Shown in pieces: positions 44,828-58,481 of a DNA stretch of 64,000 bases. Made by a program: the position numbers and the translations under genes. How positions within the stretch are numbered: the first letter of the stretch is position 1; every line of letters begins with the position of its first letter. The notes under the pieces are model-generated. The model made no database searches, was not told the DNA's origin, and saw only the letters and a program-made list of their open reading frames with translations. Origin of the DNA: Sympetrum striolatum (Eukaryota; Arthropoda; Insecta; Odonata; Libellulidae); NCBI GenBank assembly GCA_947579665.1, contig CANPUZ010000032.1, forward strand, positions 866,647-930,646, written 5' to 3'.

Positions 44828-45928
44828 TACGAGTAAAATGTAGCTTGCATACTGCAAGCAGATCGACAACACTAATTTCATATCGGCATCATATCGGGAC
44901 GGACATCAAAAGAAAAAAAAAATTCAAAATATTCGTAGAATTCGCTGCAATTTAATCACCTGGCAGCGAACCCCGGTCTTCCTGGTGTACTTACTATGCA
45001 GCAAAATAGAAAATTACCATATCAAACTATGTGTGAAAATTCAAGCAAAACTATTAGGTGCAACTACCTCAAACGACGTCCTACTATTCACATACACTCC
45101 TTATTTGAGAAATTATAATGTGCTCTGGCATCGAACCCAGGAACAGCATGGTCTTATCTATTTTTTTTCTTAAACAAAGTGTTAATATACATCTTCCATC
45201 TAAGCAAGAGCTCCCTAACATATCGATAAATGCATAAAAAAATTATGAAAAGATACCCCATAGTATTATATATGGGTGATATTTTACCGCCCGGCATCGA
45301 ACCCGGGTATTTCAGGCAATACTTTCTATGCAGCACAAAAGAAAAACACCATCTCTAACCGCGTATGAAAATTCAAGCAGAAATATTGGTTACAACTGCC
45401 TCAAATGACGTCCTACTTTTCCTTTATATTCCTTATGAGAGAAACGTTATTGTGCTCTGGCTTCGAACCCAGGAACAGTACGGTCTTATGAAAATTTTTT
45501 CTAAAACTTATTCATACCATACATCTTCCAGCCAAGCACGAACATCCTATCATTTCGATAAGTGCATCTAAAAAAATAATGAAAAACAGCTCCCATGTAT
45601 TTTAAAGGGCAGATCTTTGCATCGTCCTAGCATCGAACCCAGGATAACTTTTGTAAAAGTCATTGATGTTTTCGAAAGTCCAAGACCATAAATATAGGCA
45701 CCTTGAGTTTTACTTCTCTACCTATCCGGAAAGTATATTTTTTTAATTCCCGAAAATCACGGCAATGCATTCAAACGGGAAAAATCGGGACTTTGGGGCC
45801 CTCTGGAATCGAACCTATGACACTGAGGATCAAAGTCTCTTTTTTCCTGGGGGTTTCACGTTATGGCCAATATGTCATAAAAATTTCAGATCAATGACGC
45901 TTGTAGTTTAGGCTGTGAATTTGTATCC
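44828..45928 (-). repeat. Composite B-box unit 31 (type 2, reverse)
   Basis: The unit is 1101 bp, nearly identical to units 17 and 33. It follows unit 30 after 18 bases of TA repeat. Confidence 0.92.
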
Positions 45929-45992
45929 TATCTATCTATCTATCTATATAGGTATATATATGAATGAATCCGGAGAAGCATCTATATATATA

Positions 45993-47068
45993 TACGAGTA
46001 AAATGTAGCTTGCATACTGCAAGCAGATCGGCAATACTAATTTCATATCGGCATCATATCGGGAATGTCCTCAAAAGAAAAAAAAAGGATTAAATTTTTC
46101 TTAAAATTCGCTGAAATTTCATCGTCTGGCATCGAACCCGGATCTAACTGGTGAACTTACTATATAGCACAATAGAAGATCACCATCTCTAACTATGTGT
46201 GAAAATTCAAGCAGAAATATTGGCTACAACTGCCTCAAAAGATGCTCTAATGTTCACGAATGTAAATGGCTCTCTGGATTCGAACCAAGGACGATCTTGG
46301 AAATCTAAAATATGTTTCTGAAAGTTATTTATGATCTCAATCCATATGCCAAATTTCAAGTTTCTATATTATTGGGAAAGGTTTCAAAATAATTCCTAAA
46401 AATCATATCAACTTCTGATTGCAGAGACACCTGGTGTCGAACCCAGGACACATTGATAGCTATGAATGCATAGTTTGTTTTGCTAAGACTGGTTCTTTTA
46501 TCGCGCTAAGTTTTAAGTCGATAGCATAACGGGAAGTACCTAAAATTTGTTTCCGTTATCTCCATAAGAAATGCATTGAGAAATGTAAATGGCGCCCTGG
46601 GATCGAACCAAGGACCATCAGCGAATATGTAAAATTTGATTATGAAATATATTTATAATCTCCAACTCCATGCCGAATTTCAAGTTTCCATGCCATCGGG
46701 AAGGGGTCCAAAAAAAATCTTAAAAATCGCCACAATACATTTTAAACGGCCGATTTTTGCCTCGACCTAGCATCGAACCCAGGATATTTTCCGTAAAACT
46801 CATTTATGTTTTCGATAGATGATGACCATATATTACGGCTCCTAGATTTTTGATTCTCTACCTATCCCGGAAGTATTTTTTTAAAATTCCCGAAAATCTA
46901 AGCAATGCATTTAAACGGGAAAAATCGAGACTTTGGGGCCCTCTGGAATCGAACGCATGACACTGAGGTGCAAAATCACAATTTTTCTGGCGGTTACACG
47001 TTATGGCCAATATGTGGTAAAAATTTCAAGTCAATGACGCTTGTGGTTTGGCCTGTGAGTTTGTATCC
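45993..47068 (-). repeat. Composite B-box unit 32 (type 1, reverse)
   Basis: The unit is 1076 bp. Box A is GGAATCGAACG. It resembles unit 4 over much of its length (GGGAATGTCCTC near the hairpin end; GTGCAAAATC near the A-end). Confidence 0.9.
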
Positions 47069-47171
47069 TCTCTATATATATATATATATGGATACATGAA
47101 TGAGTCCGGAGAAGCATCTATATATAATAGATATATGGATACATGAATGAATCCGGAGAAGCATCTATATA
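47069..47171. repeat. Tandem linker motifs
   Basis: Two direct ATGGATACATGAATG motifs, each with CCGGAGAAGC, lie between units 32 and 33. The second is cut at CATCTATATA by the TACGAG end of unit 33. Confidence 0.85.
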
Positions 47172-48274
47172 TACGAGTAAAATGTAGCTTGCATACTGCA
47201 AGCAGATCGACAACACTAATTTCATATCGGCATCATATCTGGACGGACATCAAAAGAAAAAAAACATTCAAAATATTCGTAGAATTCGCTGCAATTTAAT
47301 CACCTGGCAGCGAACCCCGGTCTTCCTGGTGTACTTACTATGCAGCAAAATAGAAAATTACCATATCAAACTATGTGTGAAAATTCAAGCAAAACTATTA
47401 GGTGCAACTACCTCAAACGACGTCCTACTATTCACATACACTCCTTATTTGAGAAATTATAATGTGCTCTGGCATCGAACCCAGGAACAGCATGGTCTTA
47501 TCTATTTTTTTCCTTAAACAAAGTGTTAATATACATCTTCCATCTAAGCAAGAGCTCCCTTACATATCGATAAATGCATAAAAAAAATATGAAAAGATAC
47601 CCCATAGTATTATATATGGGTGATATTTTTACCGTCCGGCATCGAACCCGGGTCTTTCAGGCAATAATTTCTATGCAGCACAAAAGGAAAACACCATCTC
47701 TAACCGCGTATGCAAATTCAAGCAGAAATATTGGTTACAACTGCCTCAAATGACGTCCTACTTTTCCTTTATATTCCTTATGAGAGAAACGTTATTGTGC
47801 TCTGGCTTCGAACCCAGGAACAGTACGGTCTTATGAAAATTTTTTTCTAAAACTTATTCGTACCATACATCTTCCAGCCAAGCACGAACATCCTATCATT
47901 TCGATAAGTGCATCTAAAAAAATAATGAAAAACGGCTCCCATGTATTTTAAAGGGCAGATCTTTGCATCGTCCGAGCATCGAACCCAGGATAACTTTTGT
48001 AAAAGTCATTGATGTTTTCGAAAGTCCAAGACCATAAATATAGGCACCTTGAGTTTTACTTCTCTACCTATCCAGAAAGTATTTTTTTTTAATTCCCGAA
48101 AATCACGGCAATGCATTCAAACGGGAAAAATCGGGACTTTGGGGCCCTCTGGAATCGAACCTATGACACTGAGGATCAAAGTCTCTTTTTTCCTGGGGGT
48201 TTCACGTTATGGCCAATATGTCATAAAAATTTCAGATCAATGACGCTTGTAGTTTAGGCTGTGAATTTGTATCC
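47172..48274 (-). repeat. Composite B-box unit 33 (type 2, reverse)
   Basis: The unit is 1103 bp. It differs from unit 31 at only scattered positions by eye (for example CCGAGCATCG at box B). Confidence 0.92.
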
Positions 48275-48376
48275 TATCTATCTATCTATCTATATAGGTA
48301 TATATATGAATGAATCCGGAGAAGCATCTATATATAATAGATACCTATATATATATAATATATATATACATTCATA

Positions 48377-49453
48377 GGGGATCAAAATTCTAACCATGTT
48401 CCACAAGTGCCACTGACTTGAAATTTTTACGACGTTATGGCCATGACGTGTAACCTCCAGGAAAAAGCCGACTTTGAACCTCGGTGTCATCGGTTCGATT
48501 CTAGAAGGCCCCAAAGTCCCGATTTTCCCCATAAGATTACATGGCGGGGATTTTCGAAAATTTATTTGAGGCACTTCCCGGAAAAGGAGAAAGTTGAAAC
48601 TCTAGGGATCGCTAGATGCCGCGCATATCAAAAGGGAACCATAAAGACATCTACGAATATTATCCTTGGTTCGATGCTAGGTCGGGGCAAAAATCGGCCG
48701 TTTAAAATGCATTGCGGCGATTTTTAAGATTTTTTTTGAACCCTTTTCCGATGGCATAGAAACTTGAAATTCGGCATGGCGTTAGATATCATAATTATAT
48801 TTCATAATCAAATTTTATATTTTCCCTTATTGTCCTTGGTTCGATCCCAGAGGGCCATTTACATTCCTCAATGCATTTCTTATGGAGATTACGGAAACAC
48901 ATTTTAGGTGCTTCCCGATATTATATCTACTTGAAACTTTGCGTAAGATAAGATCAAGTCATTGCTAATCAAACTGTGAATTCACAGCTACCACTGTTTC
49001 CTGGTTTCACCACCAGGCGTCTCTACAATCAGTAAATGATCCGATTTTTAAGAATTTTTTGGAACCATTTCCCAATTATATAGAAACTTGAAATTCAGCA
49101 TACAGATAGAGATTATAGACACATTTCAGGAACATGTTTTAGATTCCCACGATCGTCCTTGGTTCGAATCCAGAGAGCCATTTACTTTCGTGAAAAGTAG
49201 AACGTCGTTTGAAACAGTTGTAGCAAATATTTCTGCTTGAATTTTCACACATAGTTAGATATAGTGATCTTCTATTGTGCCGCTTAGTAAGTTCACCAGG
49301 AAGACCCGGGTTCGATGCAAGACAGAAATTGAAGCGAATCTTAAGAATATTTTCAATCATTTTTTTTTTCTTTTGAGGACCGTCTCGATATGATGCCGGA
49401 ATAAAATAATTTTGCCGATCTGCTTGCAGTATGCAAGCTACATTGCACTCGTA
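48377..49453 (+). repeat. Composite B-box unit 34 (type 1)
   Basis: The unit is 1077 bp with a GGGGATC A-end. Box D has lost its core (TTTCACCACC), but the CCTGG/CCAGG arms persist, as in unit 10. Box F is GGGTTCGATGCAAG. Confidence 0.9.
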
Positions 49454-49478
49454 TATAATAGATATATATATATAGAGA

Positions 49479-50531
49479 GGATACAAAGTCATAGGCTAAA
49501 CCACTAGCGTCAATGACTTGAAATTTTTACGACATATTGGCCATAACGTATAACCTCCAGAAAAATTGCGATTTTGAAGCTCGATGTCATGGGTTCGATT
49601 CCAGAGGGCCTCAAAGTCCCGATTTTTCCCGTTTAAATGCATTGCTTTGATTTTCGGGAATAAAAAAAAAATACTTTCCGGATAGGTAGCGAATCAAAAC
49701 TAAAGGAGCCTATATATATGGTCATGATCTATCGAAAACATAAATGAGTTTTACGGAAAATATACTGGGTTCGATGCTAGGTCGAGGCAAAAATCGGCCG
49801 TTTAAAATGTATTGTGGCGATTTTTAAGATTCTTTTTGGACCCTTTCGCGATGGCATGCAAACTTGAAATTCGGCATGGAGATGGAGATCAATAATAAAT
49901 TTCAGGATCAAATATTACATATTCGCTGATGGTCCTTGGTTCGATCCCAGAGGACCATTTAATTTCCTCAATGCATTTCTTACGGAGATAACGGAAACAA
50001 ATTATAGGTACTTCCCGGCACGATAAAGACTTTAAAATTTGCACTACACAAGATTATGTGTATATAAATCAAACTGTGCATTCCCAGCAGTCAATGTGTC
50101 CTGGGTTCGACACCAGGCGTCTCTACAATCAGTAACTGATCCGATTTTCAATAATTATTTTGAACCCTTTCCCAACAATATAGAAATTGAAATTCGGCAT
50201 GTAGATAGAGATCATAAATAACTTTCAGAAACATTTTTTAGATTTCGAAGAAGCCATTTAAATTCGTGAAAATTAGAACGTCTTTTGAGGCAGTTGTAGC
50301 CCATATTTCTTCTTGAATTTTCACACATAGTTAGAGATGGCGATGTTCTATTGTGCTGCATAGTAAGTTCAACAGTAAAGACCCGGGTTCGATGCCAGAC
50401 GATGGAATTTAAGCGAATTTTAAGAAAATTTTCAATCCATTTTTTTCTTTTGATGGCCGTCCCGATATGATGCCGACATGAAAATAGTGTTGTCGATCTG
50501 CTTGCAGTATGCAAGCTACATTTTACTCGTA
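49479..50531 (+). repeat. Composite B-box unit 35 (type 1, box E deleted)
   Basis: The unit is 1053 bp. A deletion of about 25 bp removes box E precisely (GATTTCGAAGAAGCCATTT). It is a natural five-box unit with intact termini. Confidence 0.9.
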
Positions 50532-50584
50532 TATGAATATATATATGGATACATGAATGAATCCGGAGAAGCATCTATATCTAT

Positions 50585-51661
50585 TACGAGTAAAATGTAG
50601 CTTGCATACTGCAAGCAGATCGACAACAATAATTTAAAATCGGCATTATATCGGGACGGCCCTACAAAGAAAAAGAATAGGATTGAAAATATTCTTAAAA
50701 TTCGCTGCAATTTAATCGTCTGGCATCGAACCAAGGCCTTCCTGGTGAACCTACTATGCAGCACAAAGGAATATCACCATCTCTTACTATGTGTGAAAAT
50801 TCAACCAAAAATATTGGCTCTTACTGCCTCAAACGACGTCCTACTTTTCAATTATGTAAATGGCTCTCTGGATTCGAACCAAGGACGATCTAGGAAATCT
50901 AGAACATGTTTTGGAAATCTTTCTATGCTCTCTCTCTATATATCTAAATTCATGTTTGAATATTATTGGGAAGGGGTTTAAATTAATTCTTAAATATCGG
51001 ATAATTTACTGATTGTAGGGACGCCTGGTGTCGAACCCAAGAAATATTGGTAGCTGTGAATGCACGGTATGACTTATTAGGACTTCATATTATTTCATTC
51101 TAAGTTTGAAGTCGATATCATACCGGGAAGAACCTAAAACTTTTTTCTGTTATCTCCATAAGAAATGCATTGCGGAATGCAAATGGCTCCCTGGTACCGA
51201 ACCAAGGACCATCAGCGAATATGTAAAATTTGATTATGAAATAAATTTATGATCTCTAACTCCATGCCGAATTTCAAGTTTCCATGCCATCGGGAAGGGT
51301 CCAAAAAAAATCTTAAAAATCGCCACAATGCAATTTAAACGGCCGATTTTTGCCCCGACCTAGCATTTAACCCAGGATATTTTCCGTAAAACTCATTTGT
51401 GTTTTCGATAGATGATGACCATATATATAGGCTCCTTGAGTTTCGATTCATTACCTATCCGGAAAGTATTTTTTAAAAATTCCCGAAAATCAAAGCAATG
51501 CATTTAAACGGGAAAAATCGGGACTTTGGGGCCCTCTGGAATCGATCCCATGACACTGAGGTTCAAAATCGCAATTTTTCTGGAGGTTATACGTTATGGC
51601 CAATATGTCGTAAAAATTTCAAGCCATTGACGCTAGCGGTTTAGCCTGTGACTTTGTATCC
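50585..51661 (-). repeat. Composite B-box unit 36 (type 1, decayed boxes)
   Basis: The unit is 1077 bp. Several boxes are damaged: C (GGTACCGAACC), B (AGCATTTAACC) and A (GGAATCGATCC). It is one of the more decayed copies. Confidence 0.9.
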
Positions 51662-51675
51662 TCTCTATATATATA

Positions 51676-52745
51676 TACGAGTAAAATGTTGCTTGCATAC
51701 TGCAAGCAGATCGACAACACTAATTTCATATCGGCATTATATCGGGACGAACCTCAAAAGAAAAAAAAAAAGATTTAATTTTTCTTAAAATTCGCTAAAA
51801 TTTCATCGTCTGGCATCGAACCCGGGTCTTACTGCTAAACCTAATATGAAACACAATAGAAGATCACCATCTGTAACTATGTGTGAAAATTCAAGCAGAA
51901 ATAATGGCTACAACTGCCTCAAAAGACGTTCTAATTTTCACGAATGTAAATGGCTCTCGGGACTCGAACCAAGGACGATCTTGGAAATCTTAAAGATTTT
52001 TCTGAAAGTTGCTTATTGTCTCTATCTATATACCGAATTTCAAGTTTCTATATTATTGGGAAAATATTCAAAATAATTCCTAAATATCGGATCAACTTCT
52101 GATTGCAAAGACACCTGGTGTCGAACCCAGGACATATTGTAAGCTGTGAATTTGATTTGTATAAATTTGCTCTTGTGTCATGCAAAGTTTGAAGTCAATA
52201 GCATGTCGGGAAGTACCTAAATTTTGTTTCCGTTTTCTCCGTAAGAAATGCATTGAGAAGTGCAAATAGCACTCTGGGATCGAACCAAGGACCATCAGCA
52301 AATATGTAAAATTTGATCATTAAATATATATCTGATATCTAACCTCATGCCGAATTTCAAGTTTCTATGCCATCGGGAAAATGTCCAAAAAAAATCATAA
52401 AAATCGCCACAATGCATTTTAAACGGCCGATTTTAGCCCCGACCTAGCATCGAACCATGGACAATATTCGAAGATGTCTTTCTGATTTTCGTTGGATATG
52501 CACGGCTTCTAGCGATCCCTTGAGTTTCAGTTCTCTACCTTTCCGGGAAGGGCACCAAAAAAATTTTTGAAAATCCTCACCATGTAACCTTATGGGGAAA
52601 ATCGCGACTTTGGGGCCCTCTGGAATCGAACCTATGACACTGAGGTTCAAAATCGCATTTTTTCTGGTGGTTGTACGTTATGGCCAATACGCCGTAAAAA
52701 TTTCAAGTCAATCACGCTTGTGGTTTAGGCTGTGAATTAGTATCC
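51676..52745 (-). repeat. Composite B-box unit 37 (type 1, reverse)
   Basis: The unit is 1070 bp and resembles unit 18, including the GAATTAGTATCC end and the TATC tail. Confidence 0.9.
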
Positions 52746-52771
52746 TATCTATCTATCTATCTATATAGGTA

Positions 52772-53849
52772 TACGAGTAAAATGTAGCTTGCATACTGCA
52801 AGCAGATCGACAACACTAATTTCATAACGGCATTATATCGGGACTGTCCCGGAAAGGAAAAAAAGGATTGAAAATATTCTTAAAATTCGCTGCAATTTAA
52901 TCGTCTGGCGTCGAACCTGGGTCTTAATGGTAAACTTACTATGCAGCACAACAGAAAATCACTATCTCTTACTATGTGTGAAAATTCAAGCAGATATATT
53001 GGCTCCAACTGCCTCATACGACGTCCTACTTTTCAATAATGTAAATGGCTCTCTGGATTCGAACCAAGGACGATCTAGGAAATTTAAAACACGTTTATGA
53101 AATGTATCTATGTTCTCTATCTATATGCCTAATTTCATGTTTTAATATTATTGTGAAGGGGTTTAAATTAATTCTTAAAAATCGGATAATTTACTGATTG
53201 TAGAGCCGCCCGTCGTGTCGAACCCAGGAAATATTGGTAGCTGTGAATGCACAGTATAACTTATTAGGACTTCATCTTATTTCATACAAATTTTGAAGTC
53301 GATATCATGCAGGGAAGTACCTAAAACTTTTTACTATTATCTCCATAAGAAATGCATGGAGGAATGTAAATGGCCCTTTGGGATCGAACCAAGGACCATC
53401 AGCGAATATGTAAAATTTGATTATGAAATATATGTATGATCTCCAACCTCATGCCGAATTTCAAGTTTCCTTATCATCGGAAAAGGGTCCAAAAAAAATC
53501 TTAAAAATCGCCTCAATGCATTTCAAACGGCCGATTTTTGCCTCGAGCTAGCATCGAACCCAGGATATTTTCCGTGAAACTCATTTATGTTTTCGATAGA
53601 TCATGACCATATATATAGGCTCCATGAGTTTTGATTCTCTACCTATCCGGGAAGTATTTTTTAAAAATTCCCGAAAATCACGGCAATGCATTTAAACGGG
53701 AAAAATCGGGACTTTGGGGCCCTCTGGAATCGAACCAATGACACTGAGGTTCAAAATCGCAATTTTCCTGGAGGTTACACGTTATGGCCAATATGTCGTA
53801 AAAATTTCAGGTCAATGACGATTGTGGTTTAGCCTGTGAATTTGTATCC
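52772..53849 (-). repeat. Composite B-box unit 38 (type 1, reverse)
   Basis: The unit is 1078 bp. It starts TACGAG right after (TATC)n-TATATAGGTA of unit 37, the same junction as units 17/18. Box F is GGCGTCGAACC. Confidence 0.9.
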
Positions 53850-53976
53850 TCGCTATATATATATATGGATACATGAATGAATCCGGAGAAGCATCTATAT
53901 ATAATAGATACATGAATGAATCCGGAGAAGCATCTATATATAATAGATATATATGAATATATGAATATATATATGA
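53850..53976. repeat. Tandem linker motifs
   Basis: Two direct TGAATGAATCCGGAGAAGC motifs are followed by ATGAATAT repeats. Confidence 0.85.
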
Positions 53977-55045
53977 TGCGAGTAAAATGTTGCTTGCATA
54001 CTGCAAGCAGATCAACAACACTAATTTTATATCGGCATCATATAGGGACGGTCTTCAAAAGATAAAAAAATGAATAAAAAAATTTTTAAAATTCGCTGAA
54101 ATTTCATCCTCTGAGATCAAACCCGGGTCTTCCTGGTGAACCTACTATGCAGCACAGCAGAAAATCACTATCTCTAACTATTTGTGAAAATTCAAGGAGA
54201 AATATTGGCTACAACTGCTCAAAAGACGTTCTAATTTTCACGTATGTAAATGGCTATCTGGATTCGAACCAAGGACGATCTAGGAAATCTAAAACATGTT
54301 TTTAAAATGTCTCTATGTTCTCTATCTATATGCGTAATAACATGTTTTAATATTATTGGGAAGGGGTTTAAATTAATTCTTAAATATCGGATATTTTACT
54401 GATTGTAGAGACGCCTGGTGTCGAACCCAGGACATATTGGTAGCTGTGAATGCACAGTATGACTTATTAGGACTTCAATTTATTTCTTACAAAGTTTGAA
54501 GTCGATATCATGCCGGGAAGTACCTAAAACATTTTTCTTTTATCTCCATAAGAAATGCATTGAGGAATGCAAATGGCTCTCTGGGATCGAACCAAGGACC
54601 ATCAGTGAATTAGTAAAATTTGATTATTAAATATATTTATGATATCTAAACCCATACCGAATTTCAAGTTTCCATGCCATCGGGAAGGGGTCGAAAAAAA
54701 ATCTTAAAAATCGCCACAATGCATTTTAAACGGCCGATATTTGCCCCGTCCTAGCATCGAAACATGGACCATATTCGACGATGTCTTTACGATTTACGTT
54801 GGATATGCACGGCTTCTAGCGATCCCTTGAATTTCAAATCTCTACCTTTCCGGGAAGTGCCTCAAAAAAATTTTCGAAAATCTTCACCATGTATCCTTAT
54901 GGAGAAAATCGGGACTTCTGGAATCGAACCTATGACACCTAGGTTCGAAGTCGGCTTTTTCCTGGAGGTTACACGTTATGGCCAATACGTGGTAAAAATT
55001 TCTAAGCAGTGGCACTTGTGGAACATGGTTAGAATTTTGATCCCC
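53977..55045 (-). repeat. Composite B-box unit 39 (type 1, reverse)
   Basis: The unit is 1069 bp. The terminus is TGCGAG instead of TACGAG. Boxes F (GAGATCAAACC) and B (GCATCGAAACA) are degenerate, and about 9 bp is missing before box A. It ends GATCCCC. Confidence 0.9.
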
Positions 55046-55067
55046 TATATATATATATATATATATA

Positions 55068-56144
55068 TACGAGTAAAATGTTGCTTGCATACTGCAAGCA
55101 GATCGACAACACTATTTTCATGTCGGCATCATATCGGGACGGCCATCAAAAGAAAAAAATGGATTGAAATTTTTCTTGAAATTCGGTGAAATTCCATCTT
55201 CTGGCATCGAACCCGGGTCTTTACTGTGAACTTACTATGCAGCACAATAGAACATCACCATCTCTAACTATGTGAGAAAATTCAAGCAGAAATATGGGCT
55301 ACAACTGCCTCAAAAGACGTTCTAATTTTCACGAATTTAAATGGCTCTCTGGATTCGAACCAAGGACGATCTTGGAAATCTAAAAAACGTTTCTGAAAGT
55401 TATTTTTGATCTCTATCTATATACCGAATTTGAAGTTTCTATATTATTGGCAAAGGTTTCAAAATAATTCCTAAAAATCGGATCAACTTCTGATTGCGGA
55501 GACACCTGGTGTCGAACCCAGGACACATTGATAGCTGTGAATGCGTAGTTTGATTTGTATGGACTTGATCTTTCTATTTGCAAAGTTTGAAGTCGATATC
55601 GTGCCGGGAAGTACCTAAAATTTGTTTCCGTTATCTCCGTAAGAAATGCATAGGGGAATTTAAATGTCCCTCTGGGATCGAACCAAGGACCATCAGCGAA
55701 TATGTAAAATTTGTTTATGATATAATTTTATAGTATCGAACCTCATACCGAATTTCAAGTTTCTATGCCGTCGGAAAAGGGTCCAAAAAAATCTTAAAAA
55801 TCGCCACAATGCATTTTAAACGGCCGATTTTTGCCCCGACCTAGCATCGAACCAATGATAATATTCGTAGATGTCTTTATGGTTTCCTTTAGATATGCAC
55901 TGCATCTAGCGATCCCTTGAATTTCAAATCTCTCCTTTTCCGGGAAGTGCCTCAAAAAAATTTTCGAAAATCCCCGACATGTATTCTTATGGACAAAATT
56001 GCGACTTTGGGGCCTTCTGGAATCGAACCCATGACACCTGGGTTCGATATCTGCTTTTTCCTGGAGGTTACACGTTATGGCCAATATGTCGTAAAAATTT
56101 CAAGGCAATGGCACTTGTGGAACATGGTTAGAATTTTGATCCCC
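55068..56144 (-). repeat. Composite B-box unit 40 (type 1, reverse)
   Basis: The unit is 1077 bp, ending GATCCCC. All six boxes keep the TCGAACC core. A short TA run separates it from unit 39. Confidence 0.9.
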
Positions 56145-56161
56145 TATATATAACTTATATA

Positions 56162-57239
56162 TACGAGTAAAATGTTGCTTTCATACTGCAAGCAGATCGG
56201 CAACACTATTTTCATGTCGGCATCATATCCGGACGGCCATCAAAAGAAAAAAAAAGATTGAAATTTTTCTTAAAATTTGCCTAAATTCCATCGTCTGGCA
56301 TCGAACCCGGGTCTTTACTGTGAACTTACTATGCAGCACAATAGAACATCACCATCTCTAACGATGTGTGAAAATTCAAGCAGAAATATGGGCTACAACT
56401 GCCTCAAAAGACGTTCTAATTTTCACGAATTTAAATGGCTCTCTGGATTCGAACCAAGGACGATCTTGGAAATCTAAAAAATGTTTCTGAAAGTTATTTA
56501 TGATTTCTATCTATATACCAAATTCCAAGTTTCTATATTATTGGCAAAGGTTTCAAAATAATTCCTAAAAATCGGATCAACTTCTGATTGCAGAGACACC
56601 TGGTGTCGAACCCAGGATACATTGATAGCTGTGAATACACTGTTTGATTTGTATGAACTTGATCTTTCTATATGCAAAGTTTGAAGTCGATATCGTGCCG
56701 GGAAGTACCTAAAATTTGTTTCCGTTATCTCCGTAAGAAATGCATTGAGGAATTTAAATGTCCCTCTGGGATCGAACCAAGGACCATCAGCGAATATGTA
56801 AAATTCGATTATGATATATTTTTATGGTATCTAACCTCATACTGCATTTCAAGTTTCTATGCTATCGGAAAAGGGTCCAAAAAAAATCTTAAAAATCGCC
56901 ACAATGCATTTTAAACGGCCGATTTTTGCCCCGACCTAGCATCGAACCAAGGATAATATTCGTAGATGTCTTTATAGTTTACTTTAGATATGCACGGCAT
57001 CTAGCGATCCCTTGAATTTCAACTCTCTCCTTTTCCGGGAAGTGCCTCAAAAAAATTTTCGAAAATCTCCACCATGTAATCTTATGGGGAAAATCGCGAA
57101 TTTAGGGCCTTCTGGAATCGAACCCATGACACCGAGGTTCAATGTCGGCTTTTTCCTGCAGGTTACACGTCATGGCCATAACGTGGTAAAAGTTTCAAAG
57201 CAGTGGCACTTGTGGAACATGGATAGAATTTTGATCCCC
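56162..57239 (-). repeat. Composite B-box unit 41 (type 1, reverse)
   Basis: The unit is 1078 bp, ending GATCCCC. The hairpin has one mismatch (GCTTTCA). It is close to units 16 and 40 in sequence. Confidence 0.9.
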
Positions 57240-57284
57240 TATATATATATAGGTATATCCGGAGAAACGTCTATATATAATAGA

Positions 57285-58365
57285 AACGAGTAAAATGTAG
57301 CTTGCATACTGCAAGCAGATCGGCAATACTAATTTCATATCGGCATCATATCGGGACGGTTCTCAAAAGAACAAAAAAACAGATTCAATATATTCTTAAA
57401 TTTCGCTGCAATTTTATCGTCTGGCATCGAACCCGGGTCTTACTGGTGAAATTGCTATGCAGTACAATAGAAGATCACCAACTCTAACTATGTGTGAAAA
57501 TTCTAGCAGAAATATTGGCTACAACTGCCTCAAAAGACGTTATAATTTTCATGAATGTAAATGGCTCACTGGATTCGAACCAAGGACGATCCTGGAAATC
57601 TAAAAATTGTTTCTGAAAGTTATTTATGATCTCTATCTATATGCCGAATTTGAAGTTTCTATATAATTGGGAAAGGTTGCAAAATAATTCCTAAAAATCG
57701 GATCAACTTCTGATTTCAGAGACACCTGGTGTCGAACCCAGGAAATATTGTATGCTGTGTGTGAAAAGATTGATTTGTATGGATGTGATCTTTTATTCCG
57801 CAAAATTTGAAGTCGATATCGTGCTGGGAAGTACCTAAAATTTGTTTCCGTTATCTCCGTAAGAAATACATTGAAGAATTTAAATGGCCCTCTGGATTCG
57901 AACCAAGGACCATCAGCGAAAATTTAAAATTAGGTTATTAAATATATTCATGATATCTAACCTCATGCCGAATTTCAAGTTTCTATGCAATCGGGAAAGG
58001 GTCCAAAAACAATCTTAAAAATCGCCACAATGCATTTTAAACGGCCGATTTTTGCCCCGACCTAAAATCGAACCATGGACATTATTCAAAGATGTCTTTC
58101 TGATTTGCGTTGGATGTACACGGCCTCTAGCGATCCCTCGAGTTTCAGTTCTCTACCTTTCCGGGAAGTGCCTCAAAAAAATTTTCGAAAATCCCCGCCA
58201 TGTATTCTTACGGGGAAAATCGCGACTTTGGGGCCTTCTGGAATCGAACCCATGACACCCAGGTTCAAGGTCGGCTTTTTTCTGAAGGTTACACGTCATG
58301 GCCATAATGTCGTAAAAATTTCAAGTCGGTGGTACTTGTGGAACATGGTTAGAAATTTGATCCCC
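57285..58365 (-). repeat. Composite B-box unit 42 (type 1, reverse)
   Basis: The unit is 1081 bp. The terminus is AACGAG, directly after a CCGGAGAAACG linker that is cut short at ATAGA. Box B is AAAATCGAACC. Confidence 0.9.
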
Positions 58366-58481
58366 TATGAATGAATGAGTGAGTGTGTATATAGGTATAT
58401 CCGGAGAAGCGTCTATATATTATTATATATATATATATATAACTTATAGGTATATCCGGAGAAGCGTCTATATATAATAGA
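58366..58481. repeat. Linker array
   Basis: GAATGAATGAGTGAG leads to two direct GGTATATCCGGAGAAGCG motifs separated by TA repeats. Confidence 0.85.
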
